A stretch of 64,000 nt of DNA, from NCBI RefSeq assembly GCF_000302595.1, contig NZ_JH947125.1:260884-324883 (forward strand), given 5' to 3'. Origin of the DNA: Pedobacter arcticus A12. Lineage in GTDB: Bacteria > Bacteroidota > Bacteroidia > Sphingobacteriales > Sphingobacteriaceae. Under the pieces are notes generated by a model. That model was not told where the DNA came from. It saw only the letters and a program-made list of their open reading frames with translations, and did not search any database. The translations under genes were made by a program, and so were the position numbers. Each line of letters starts with the position of its first letter. Position 1 is the stretch's first letter. Below are positions 1 through 7,649 of the stretch, piece after piece.

Positions 1-1
1 T

Positions 2-688
2 TTGCTTATTGGCGCCAATTTACCACATATGTTTAGGAGTGATGTTGACCATGATGAAAACAAGATTACCGAAACACTCACCATTCATTTTTTGCCAGAA
101 CTGTTTGAGGCTTTTTTGGCGCTCCCCGAAAATGATTTGATTGCAAAGCTTTTGGAAAAAGCATCGGTGGGGATTTCTGTTTTAGGCGAAACTAAAAGCG
201 AAGTGGCTACACTTATGCAAAAGATTAGCTATGTGTATAAAACCCAACGTTTAATCTCTCTGCTAGAAATTCTTAATAAAATCGCGAGTTCTGCAGAGAC
301 TAATTTTATAGCTACAAAATCTTTAAAGCTGTATGCCAACAAGCAAGATGAAACTCGTTTAAACAGAATTTACCAGTACACGTTAAATAATTTTGCTCGT
401 AAAATCACCCTAGCAGAGATCGCCAATGTAGTTCACATGGTTCCTCATTCATTCTGCCGGTATTTCAAATCCAGAACTAATAAAAGATATTCGTTGTTTT
501 TATTGGAGGTAAGGATTGGGCATGCCTGCAAATTATTAACAGAATCTGATTATAGTATCGCTGTAATAGCTTATGAAAGCGGTTTTATGAATGCATCAAA
601 TTTTAATAGGCACTTTAAACTGATTACCAATAAAACACCGTTTGAGTATAAGAAGCAGTTCCAAATGGCATATTCCGCTGTCTACTAG
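2..688 (+). CDS. AraC-family transcriptional regulator (5' end outside window)
   Basis: The reading frame is already open at the window edge, so the true start lies upstream. The first residues (LLIGANLPHMFRSD) match the end of the cupin-like sensor half of AraC regulators. The last ~100 residues form the double helix-turn-helix DNA-binding domain, with the family-typical segments MVPHSFCRYFK and FMNASNFNRHFKLITNKTPFEYKKQF. The gene lies 135 bases ahead of a sugar transporter on the same strand, which suggests it controls sugar uptake there. The effector cannot be read from the sequence. Confidence 0.88.
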   Translation: MLIGANLPHMFRSDVDHDENKITETLTIHFLPELFEAFLALPENDLIAKLLEKASVGISVLGETKSEVATLMQKISYVYKTQRLISLLEILNKIASSAETNFIATKSLKLYANKQDETRLNRIYQYTLNNFARKITLAEIANVVHMVPHSFCRYFKSRTNKRYSLFLLEVRIGHACKLLTESDYSIAVIAYESGFMNASNFNRHFKLITNKTPFEYKKQFQMAYSAVY

Positions 689-822
689 GTTTTTAAATTG
701 TGGTAATTGTGCAACTGAAATAAATAAAATACTGATAAACTAATTGTTCTTTTATTTATCTTGGCACCCGTTGTTTGAGAATTACAATCACGCAACCTAA
801 ACCCAAAAAATAACACCTAATT

Positions 823-2235
823 ATGGAAAACGAATTAAACTTAGAGAAACCTAAGTACACTGTCCCCTTTGTTACTTTAACTACGCTTTTTTTTATGTGG
901 GGATTTATTACCTGCATGAACGATGTGCTGATACCGCATTTGAAAGAACTGTTTCAGCTCAGCTATCTACAGTCTATGCTGGTGCAATTCTGTTTTTTTG
1001 GTGCCTATTTTATAGGTTCGGTAGTTTATTTTGTTACCTCTCATTTTTCTGGAGACCCTATCAATAAAATCGGTTACAAAAACGGGATGTTATTAGGTTT
1101 ACTAATTGCATCAATCGGCTGTTTTCTATTTTATCCCGCAGCACTTTATGCATCGTACCCGCTATTTTTAAGCGCATTATTTATTTTGGGATTAGGCTTT
1201 ACTTTGCTTCAGATTGCAGCCAACCCATATATCTCTTTGTTGGGAACGCCAGATGGTGCATCGAGCAGGTTAAATCTTGCACAGGCATTTAACTCTTTAG
1301 GAACGACAATTGCGCCTATTATTGGAGGCTACTTGATTTTTGAATTTTTCGCAGTAGACGGAAAAATTACCGCAGCTGCAACAGAAATTCCTTACATTAT
1401 ATTTACAGGAATATTTTTACTGTTGGGACTACTTTTATACAAAATAAAATTACCGGAATTTAAAACTACAGAAACCTTAGCAAAAGGTTTGGGCGCTTTG
1501 CAGTTTCCACAGTTAAAACTCGGGATTTTAGCAATATTTTTTTACGTGGGTGCCGAGGTTTGTATTGGTAGCTTCATTATCAACTTTTTGGCACTGCCAG
1601 ATATTATGGGAATTCCAGAGTCAGTAAGTAAAAACTACTTGGCGTTGTATTGGGGCGGAGCAATGATTGGACGGTTTGTGGGGTCAATTTCCTTAAGTCA
1701 AGGATTATCGCAGGCTAAAAAAATAACTTATATGCTGCTTGCTGCTTTAGCAGTATTTGCACTTATTTTCGCATTGGTAGATTTAAGTTTTTCGCAGATT
1801 ATGGTTTTCTTGGTATTTATTGCCGTTAATTTAATCTTCTTTTTTATCGGTAAATCTGTACCGGCTAGAACTTTATACTTATTTGGTTTGGCAAACGTAG
1901 TGTTGATATTGATTACCATTTTTAGTAGCGGTTCTTTAGCCATGTGGACTATTTTAAGCGTTGGATTATTCAACTCAATCATGTGGTCAAACATCTTTAC
2001 ATTATCTATCCATGGATTAGGGAAATACACCAGTCAGGGTTCGTCTTTGTTGGTAATGGCTATCCTTGGAGGTGCCTTGTTGCCATTAGTGCAGGGTGGT
2101 CTGGCAGATGCTTACGGTTTACAGCACTCGTTCTTTGTGCCAGTCTTTGGCTACCTGTATATTGCATTTTTTGGTCTCTATTGCGCAAAAAAACTTGGGA
2201 ATGTAAATGTCGAAAGTACGGCCGGCGGACACTAG
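823..2235 (+). CDS. MFS sugar transporter, FucP/GluP type
   Basis: A 470-residue polytopic inner-membrane protein with about 12 hydrophobic segments. It resembles the fucose/glucose/galactose:H+ symporters of the major facilitator superfamily: the N-terminal segment LTTLFFMWGFITCMNDVLIP and the motif LQIAANPYISLLG are typical of the FucP group. Length is slightly above the usual 410-440 because of an extra loop around residues 175-190. It follows the AraC regulator and ends in a clear hairpin terminator. The convergent genes downstream encode sugar-modifying enzymes, so a sugar or sugar-acid substrate is likely, but the exact one is not determinable. Confidence 0.92.
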   Translation: MENELNLEKPKYTVPFVTLTTLFFMWGFITCMNDVLIPHLKELFQLSYLQSMLVQFCFFGAYFIGSVVYFVTSHFSGDPINKIGYKNGMLLGLLIASIGCFLFYPAALYASYPLFLSALFILGLGFTLLQIAANPYISLLGTPDGASSRLNLAQAFNSLGTTIAPIIGGYLIFEFFAVDGKITAAATEIPYIIFTGIFLLLGLLLYKIKLPEFKTTETLAKGLGALQFPQLKLGILAIFFYVGAEVCIGSFIINFLALPDIMGIPESVSKNYLALYWGGAMIGRFVGSISLSQGLSQAKKITYMLLAALAVFALIFALVDLSFSQIMVFLVFIAVNLIFFFIGKSVPARTLYLFGLANVVLILITIFSSGSLAMWTILSVGLFNSIMWSNIFTLSIHGLGKYTSQGSSLLVMAILGGALLPLVQGGLADAYGLQHSFFVPVFGYLYIAFFGLYCAKKLGNVNVESTAGGH

Positions 2236-2257
2236 TTTGTTGTTTTGTTAATATAAA

Positions 2258-2293
2258 AATAGGCTGTTTCAAAAGAAGCAGCCTATTTTTTTT
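2258..2293 (+). terminator. Rho-independent terminator of the MFS gene
   Basis: A 13-bp stem (AATAGGCTGTTTC paired with GAAGCAGCCTATT, one G-T wobble) with an AAAA loop is followed by a run of T residues. It begins 22 bases after the transporter stop codon. Confidence 0.85.
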
Positions 2294-2302
2294 GAGTTAA
2301 GA

Positions 2303-2389
2303 ATTGCAGTGAAAATCCTTTTTGTTCTTTTGAGCGGAGTCGAAGAATAGAACAAAAAGATTGCAACGGAAAGCCTGCCCGAACGCCCA
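2303..2389 (-). repeat. Dispersed intergenic element, copy 1
   Basis: First of three related copies (others near 18994-19103 and 42815-42952). Conserved outer arms contain GGATTTTCACTGCAAT at one end and GCAACGGAAAGCC at the other. The inner stem CTTTTTGTTCT (2318-2328) pairs perfectly with AGAACAAAAAG (2349-2359). The tip holds a GAGCGGAGTCGAAG core, complementary to the CTTCGACTCCGCTC repeat common in Bacteroidota. This copy is inverted relative to the other two and fills the space between the convergent MFS and isomerase genes. Confidence 0.75.
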
Positions 2390-2411
2390 AATAGTAAAAC
2401 TGAGATTTAAA

Positions 2412-3467
2412 CTATAATCCCAAAATTCGTTTGTTCAGATTTTTGTCGGTTCCAACTGATACAAAATCATCGAAGGCTCTTTCGGTTACCCTGATGATAT
2501 GATTTTTGATGAATTCTGCACCTTCTCTTGCACCATCTTCTGGATGTTTTAAAGCACATTCCCATTCCAAAACTGCCCATCCCTTATAATCGTATTGGGC
2601 CATTTTGCTGAATATTGCCTTAAAATCTACCTGCCCATCCCCAAGTGAACGAAACCTTCCTGCCCGGTTAACCCAGTCTTCATATCCGCCGTACACACCT
2701 TGTTTGCCAGTTGGATTAAATTCTGCATCCTTAACATGAAACATTTTGATGCGTTCGTGGTAAATGTCAATAAAGGCCAGATAATCCAAACATTGTAAAA
2801 TAAAGTGGGAAGGATCATAAAGTAAACAAGCCCGAGGGTGCTGATTTACGTGGTCTAAAAACCGTTCGTAAGTAACCCCATCGTGTAAGTCTTCTCCGGC
2901 GTGTGTCTCATAACAAAGGTCTACACCACATTCATCATAAATATCTAAAATAGGTTTCCAACGTTTTGCCAATTCTGTAAAAGCATCATTAACCAGGCCC
3001 GCAGGGCGTTGTGGCCACGGATAAACGGTGTGCCACATTAACGATCCGCTAAATGTCACAGAAGCATTTAAACCTAAATTTTTAGAAGCCTGTGCGCCAT
3101 ATTTTAACTGCTGTATTGCCCAAGCGGTTCTGTCTTTTGGGTTTTTACGGAGTTTTTCTGGGGCAAATCCATCAAAAAGTTCATCAAAAGCAGGGTTTAC
3201 AGCTACCAACTGCCCCTGTAAATGTGTGGAAAGTTCGGAGATTTCTAAACCCGACTCCTTTACCAAACCCTTGATTTCATCAGCGTAGGTTTTGCTTTCC
3301 GCTGCTTTTTTTAGATCAATAAATCGCTCATCGTTGGTCGGTAGCTGTATCGCTTTATAACCGTAATTGCTGGCCCATTTACAAATGTCTTTTAGGTTGT
3401 TAAAAGGCGCATCATCACCAATAAACTGTGCTAAAAAAATTGCGGGTCCTTTGATTGTTGTTGCCAT
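2412..3467 (-). CDS. Sugar phosphate isomerase/epimerase (xylose-isomerase-like TIM barrel)
   Basis: A 351-residue protein of the AP-endonuclease-2/xylose-isomerase-like TIM-barrel superfamily. Likely metal-binding residues fall in the expected places: the E of CYETHAGEDLHD, D and H of LYDPSHF, H and D of MFHVKDAEF, and the E of WAVLEWEC. No signal peptide, so it is cytoplasmic. The stop is 3 bases from the end of the gap separating it from the Gfo/Idh/MocA gene behind it in the same direction, so the two form an operon, a common pairing in sugar or inositol-type oxidation/isomerisation pathways. The true substrate is unknown. Confidence 0.88.
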   Translation of the reverse strand: MATTIKGPAIFLAQFIGDDAPFNNLKDICKWASNYGYKAIQLPTNDERFIDLKKAAESKTYADEIKGLVKESGLEISELSTHLQGQLVAVNPAFDELFDGFAPEKLRKNPKDRTAWAIQQLKYGAQASKNLGLNASVTFSGSLMWHTVYPWPQRPAGLVNDAFTELAKRWKPILDIYDECGVDLCYETHAGEDLHDGVTYERFLDHVNQHPRACLLYDPSHFILQCLDYLAFIDIYHERIKMFHVKDAEFNPTGKQGVYGGYEDWVNRAGRFRSLGDGQVDFKAIFSKMAQYDYKGWAVLEWECALKHPEDGAREGAEFIKNHIIRVTERAFDDFVSVGTDKNLNKRILGL

Positions 3468-3470
3468 TTT

Positions 3471-4628
3471 TTAAACTTTAAATTCTGTCCATTTTAAATC
3501 GGATTTGCCAGATTCGATTACATTTTCTATAAAAGCCATCCCGCGTAAGCCGTCCTCAATGCCGGGGAAATCGCTAATCGCTGGTTGTTGTTCTCTTTCC
3601 TTGTCAGACGCTCTTAAATATAGCGCAAAATTCCTGTAAAGGTTTGCAAAAGCTTCCAAATACCCCTCTGGGTGGCCAGCGGGAGTGCGGCAATTGTGTG
3701 TAGCTATTTCACTTAAGTACCCTGTACCTGCTCTGTAAGTTTGAGTGGGCTGGTCAAGTAATTTTACTTGTAGCGAATTATTATCCTCCTGTTGCCAAAC
3801 AATACCACCTTTAGCTCCGTATATCCTGATTTTTACGTTGTTTTCCTCGCCTGTGGCAATCTGGGTGGCCATTAGCACCCCGCTAGCGCCATTATTGAAT
3901 TTCAACAATACGGCGCCATCATCATCTAAGCGTCGGTTTTCTACTACCGTGTTGATGTCGGCGCAAATTTTAGAAGTTGTTAAGCCACTTATATATTCTG
4001 CAAGGTTGAAAGCATGAGTGCCAATGTCTCCCATAGCGCCGGCAATTCCACTTTTGCTGGGGTCGGTTCGCCAAGCGGCCTGTTTATTCTCGCTGTTTTC
4101 TAAAGGCTGGCTTAACCAACCTTGTGGGTATTCTACGTATATTTTTCTGATTTCTCCGATGTGTCCGTTTGCAATTAACTGCTTAGCTTCTTTCACCATG
4201 GGGTAGCCAGTATAAGTGTGTGTAAGCATCAGCGATTTGCCACTTTGAGCTAAAATCTGTTTCAGTTCTTTAGCTTCTGCAAGTGAAAAAGTGATGGGTT
4301 TATCTAAAATAACATGAAAGCCATTTAGCAGAGCCATTTTTGCAGGTTCAAAATGTAAATGGTTGGGTGTAACAATACTTACTACCTCCATTCTTTCCTC
4401 GAAAGGGAGTGCGCTTTCTTTTTCAAAGAGTTCTTTGTAGGATAGATAACTGCGCTCGGGCGACAAGCCTAATAACTGTCCACTATCCTTAGATTTTTCG
4501 GCATCACTACTGAAAGCACCACAAATTAAATCATATTCATTATCTAGTCTGGTGGCAATTCGGTGTAAAGCACCAATAAAAGCACCTTTACCTCCACCCA
4601 CCATTCCAAGTCTTAATTTTTTATTCAT
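3471..4628 (-). CDS. Gfo/Idh/MocA-family NAD(P)-dependent oxidoreductase
   Basis: A 385-residue cytoplasmic dehydrogenase. The N-terminal Rossmann fold shows LGMVGGGKGAFIGALHR, and the conserved lysine sits in HVILDKPITFSLAEA (the EKP-type motif, here DKP). The C-terminal alpha/beta substrate domain includes GDIGTHAFNLAEYI. Such enzymes oxidise or reduce sugar ring carbons using NAD(P). It is the first gene of a two-gene operon with the isomerase and sits 3 bases upstream of it. Together with the convergent sugar transporter this suggests import and redox/isomer conversion of a sugar. Confidence 0.92.
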   Translation of the reverse strand: MNKKLRLGMVGGGKGAFIGALHRIATRLDNEYDLICGAFSSDAEKSKDSGQLLGLSPERSYLSYKELFEKESALPFEERMEVVSIVTPNHLHFEPAKMALLNGFHVILDKPITFSLAEAKELKQILAQSGKSLMLTHTYTGYPMVKEAKQLIANGHIGEIRKIYVEYPQGWLSQPLENSENKQAAWRTDPSKSGIAGAMGDIGTHAFNLAEYISGLTTSKICADINTVVENRRLDDDGAVLLKFNNGASGVLMATQIATGEENNVKIRIYGAKGGIVWQQEDNNSLQVKLLDQPTQTYRAGTGYLSEIATHNCRTPAGHPEGYLEAFANLYRNFALYLRASDKEREQQPAISDFPGIEDGLRGMAFIENVIESGKSDLKWTEFKV

Positions 4629-4770
4629 TATTTAGGTTTTAAGCTAAATTAAGAAGTTATTTTAGAAAAGTGTGTTTTAGCTATATTAATCGCTGTTTTA
4701 TAGAATAAAGAATTTGGATTTCTTCTCAGAATCCACCGCCAAATAAGGTTTCAATAACAGAGAATTACTA

Positions 4771-6117
4771 TTATTTAACCTTTCTGCTTTTGGTATTAAT
4801 CTGGAGTATAACGTTGTCTAGCTCGGTAGCGGATATTTCGAGCATTTGATTAAGGTCTGCTAATTCATCTAAAGTGTGGGTATGTTTGATCAAACTTACC
4901 AAAGCTAGGATGTTAGCTAATGGTTTGCGTACCAAGTGTGATTGTTCCCAGGCTATTTCATTCAGCAACTTGTTTTGTTCAACTATTTTATCAATGTAGT
5001 CTTTGTCTTTGGTTATGTTTTTTATGTTGTCTGAAAGGCCTATGATTTTACCATCATTGTCTTGTACGGGAAACATTGAAAACCTCCACCATGATTTGTC
5101 GAGATGTTTTTCAACCACAATTGTTTTTCCAGACAAAACGTCTTGATAATGTTGACTAAATTCTCGCCTTAATTCTGGAACAACATAGTCAATTGCACAA
5201 TCTCCAATTTTAGACTCTTTTCCAGAAATTTCGAGAGAAACGTCTTTAGCAAAGTTATTTGAAAACAGAATTTTTAGTTCGCAATCTAAAAAAGTTAAAG
5301 CTTCTTCAGTACTATTATGCAAAGCTTCTAACATCAGTTGATGTTGTAATAGAAGCGCTTCAGATTTTTTCTTTTTAGTAATATCTACGGTTGTAAATGT
5401 TACGCCAATTATTTCGTTTTCTTGATTATATGCTGGATGGTAGCCTGTCTTAAGCCATACCTCTTTATTGGGAAATTTGCTAAGTTTCTCTAGTCTTATA
5501 GTTTCGCCTTTAAAAGCTTTTTGACTGTTCTGATAAAAAGCTTCGCGATCTAGAATGTAATCCCAAATGCTACTGTTTATAACTAGAGATTTGTTTAAGT
5601 TTAATTCTGACACATAATTTGCCCAATGATTAAAGGACATAATTTTGTAATCTGGAGATATAAGAACATTACTTTGGGTAGTACTATTTAAAATAGCCTG
5701 AAGTTTGATATTTGTATTCGTTAATTCGTCACGAGTGCGTTCTTCCGGTGTAACATCAATTCCAATCCAAAGAATACCTAACGTTTTATCGTTTTCCTTT
5801 AGTACCGAAAGTTCCCAGCTTGTCCAAGTAGAAAACTGCTCTCCCTGTAAAGGTTTTCTGATTTTCAACTCGTAAAGTTCGTCAGGGTTTTCTAAAAGCC
5901 TTTGTATAGTTTCATTACAAGTTTCGTGGTCATCAGCGTGAATGCCGATGCGAAATTGTTTCCCAATAAAATCATTTGTGATAAAACCAAAGCGATTTAA
6001 AAAAGCATTGTTTGTATAAACATACTTTTCGTCAAAATCCGTAATAATTATCGAATGTCTTTTTGAATTTTGTAAGTATAAGGGAATTAGGGGCTTAAAA
6101 TCGATTTTAGTATTCAT
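4771..6117 (-). CDS. Multi-PAS sensor protein with DHp-like tail but no ATPase domain
   Basis: A 448-residue soluble protein with three PAS domains in a row (about residues 15-130, 135-255 and 260-375). A final ~65-residue helical segment resembles a histidine-kinase dimerisation region: EQSHLVRKPLANILAL has a His-box-like SHLVRKPL. The reading frame then ends in SRKVK with no HATPase_c domain, and the next ~130 downstream bases hold none either. It therefore looks like a PAS sensor or kinase-like scaffold that cannot autophosphorylate. Similar short forms occur in Bacteroidota. No response regulator is adjacent. Confidence 0.8.
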   Translation of the reverse strand: MNTKIDFKPLIPLYLQNSKRHSIIITDFDEKYVYTNNAFLNRFGFITNDFIGKQFRIGIHADDHETCNETIQRLLENPDELYELKIRKPLQGEQFSTWTSWELSVLKENDKTLGILWIGIDVTPEERTRDELTNTNIKLQAILNSTTQSNVLISPDYKIMSFNHWANYVSELNLNKSLVINSSIWDYILDREAFYQNSQKAFKGETIRLEKLSKFPNKEVWLKTGYHPAYNQENEIIGVTFTTVDITKKKKSEALLLQHQLMLEALHNSTEEALTFLDCELKILFSNNFAKDVSLEISGKESKIGDCAIDYVVPELRREFSQHYQDVLSGKTIVVEKHLDKSWWRFSMFPVQDNDGKIIGLSDNIKNITKDKDYIDKIVEQNKLLNEIAWEQSHLVRKPLANILALVSLIKHTHTLDELADLNQMLEISATELDNVILQINTKSRKVK

Positions 6118-6279
6118 AGACTACACTCTTTTACGGAAAGCACAATATTTTGTTACTGTGCGTTTACTAGAAAGAGATTGAGTTATAATTTATTTCTCGA
6201 ATTTAATTAAAAGGATCGCAATTACTAACGATGTCAATTAAAAGATGAGTAGGAATCTTAAGTTTTTTGTCTAATTATA

Positions 6280-6555
6280 TTATTTTTTAATCCTTTCAAT
6301 ATCAATATAGGCATTAATTTTAAAAACATTCAACCCGTTTTCTTCTGCGTCGATAAAAGAAATAATTTCCGCCCTTGTTTCCTTTAACTCTTGAATTTTT
6401 AGCAAAGATTCTTGATTTTTCTTTCCCGTTCTTTCTTCAGTACTAAAGCTTTTTACATCATGAAATTTTATTTTTTCTTCAATAAGAGTCAACAGAATTT
6501 CTTTGGTATCTTTTGAATTAAAAGTACCTTCAATGAGTTTGAATTTCTCTTCCAT
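6280..6555 (-). CDS. Small hypothetical protein
   Basis: A 91-residue charged, soluble protein without recognised motifs. Sequence such as LIEGTFNSKDTKEILLTLIEEKIKFHD followed by a coiled Lys/Glu-rich middle (about residues 40-65) suggests a helical, possibly coiled-coil fold. An ATG start is followed by a clean frame. It stands alone between the PAS gene and lysR, is transcribed away from lysR and shares the intergenic space that holds the lysR control motif. I do not recognise its function; Bacteroidota genomes carry many such small conserved proteins. Confidence 0.6.
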   Translation of the reverse strand: MEEKFKLIEGTFNSKDTKEILLTLIEEKIKFHDVKSFSTEERTGKKNQESLLKIQELKETRAEIISFIDAEENGLNVFKINAYIDIERIKK

Positions 6556-6628
6556 ATTTTTTTGATAAACGTTTTATAAAGTTCGGGTTTAAACTGCCAC
6601 ACAAAGGTGGACTTTCTAACTTATTAGT

Positions 6629-6659
6629 TTTTATTTATGTTTGTAATGCTAAGCATAAA
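6629..6659 (+). promoter_or_regulatory. Predicted LysR operator/promoter upstream of lysR
   Basis: A 31-nt block containing TTTTATTTATGTTTGT, then ATGCTA, then ATAAA. It matches the block at 11570-11600 in front of dabB at 28 of 31 positions. Inside it ATGCTAAGCAT (6646-6656) is a perfect 11-nt palindrome, and TTTATG...CATAAA are inverted half sites 14 bases apart. TATGTTTG (6637-6644) fits the Bacteroidota -7 promoter consensus TAnnTTTG. The block ends 8 bases before the lysR start, a placement that would suit autoregulation. Confidence 0.65.
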
Positions 6660-6667
6660 ATATATTT

Positions 6668-7591
6668 ATGAACTACACGCTCAATCAGTTACAGATTTTC
6701 TTAAAAATTGCGCAGACACAAAGCGTAACGAAAGCTGCCGAAGAGTTGCATTTAACGCAACCTGCTGTTTCGATACAGTTACGCAACCTGCAATTGCAGT
6801 TTGATATTCCCTTAACTGAAGTAGTTGGGCGCAAAATTTACATTACTGATTTTGGAAAAGAATTAGCCGAAGCAGCAGAGAACATTCTTAACCAAGTGCA
6901 TGCAATCAATTATAAAACGCATGCTTTTAAAGGTCAACTCACTGGTAAACTTAAAATTTCTGTGGTTTCAACTGGGCAGTATGTAATGCCTTATTTTATT
7001 ACTGATTTTGTGGGGCAACATGCAAACGTGGAACTCCAGATTGATGTAACCAACAAAAAAGGGGTACTAAGCAGTTTAGAGAATAACGAAGTTGATTTTG
7101 CTTTAGTGTCGGTTTTACCAACTACATTAAACATAGAAAAACTGGATCTGTTACAGAACAAACTTTACTTGGTTGGCGGTTCAAGAAACGAATATAAAGA
7201 AGCGGTTTATGATAAAAGTTTGTTAAATAACTTGCCTATTATTTTTAGAGAGAAAGGCTCTGGAACTCGACAGACTATGCAAGATTTTATGGATAAAAAT
7301 AATTTATCTGTCCTTAAGAAAATGGAGCTAACCTCAAACGAGGCAGTTAAGCAAGCGGTTATTGCCGGTATGGGTTATTCTATTATGCCATTGATTGGTA
7401 TTAAAAATGAACTTAATAATAAAGACGTACAAATTATACCGGTAACGGGTTTGCCAATCTCTTCAACTTGGAGTTTGATTTGGTTAAAAGGTAAAAACCA
7501 TTCGCCCGTTGCGGCGCATTTTCTGAAGTACTTAAAGCAGGAAAAGGATAATATTGTTGCAGATAAATTCCACTGGTCGCAAAGCTATTAA
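6668..7591 (+). CDS. LysR-family regulator, likely controlling the dab inorganic-carbon genes
   Basis: A 307-residue LysR-type regulator. The N-terminal winged helix-turn-helix (residues 1-60) reads YTLNQLQIFLKIAQTQSVTK and LHLTQPAVSIQLRNLQ. The remainder is a periplasmic-binding-like effector domain with the segment FREKGSGTRQTMQDF, also typical of CbbR/CmpR-type regulators of carbon fixation or bicarbonate uptake. It converges on dabA with only 58 bases between the stops. A motif in its own promoter is repeated upstream of dabB. Both facts support dabBA as its target, though the effector is not deducible. Confidence 0.93.
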   Translation: MNYTLNQLQIFLKIAQTQSVTKAAEELHLTQPAVSIQLRNLQLQFDIPLTEVVGRKIYITDFGKELAEAAENILNQVHAINYKTHAFKGQLTGKLKISVVSTGQYVMPYFITDFVGQHANVELQIDVTNKKGVLSSLENNEVDFALVSVLPTTLNIEKLDLLQNKLYLVGGSRNEYKEAVYDKSLLNNLPIIFREKGSGTRQTMQDFMDKNNLSVLKKMELTSNEAVKQAVIAGMGYSIMPLIGIKNELNNKDVQIIPVTGLPISSTWSLIWLKGKNHSPVAAHFLKYLKQEKDNIVADKFHWSQSY

Positions 7592-7605
7592 CAGTTTTGA
7601 TAAAC

Positions 7606-7635
7606 AGAGAAACCATCTTATCTGGTGATTTCTCT
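7606..7635. terminator. Hairpin between convergent lysR and dabA
   Basis: AGAGAAA-CCA pairs with TGGTGATTTCTCT across an 8-base loop and is flanked by AT-rich sequence. It lies between the two convergent stop codons and probably serves as a shared terminator. Confidence 0.6.
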
Positions 7636-7649
7636 ATTTAAAATTATTG

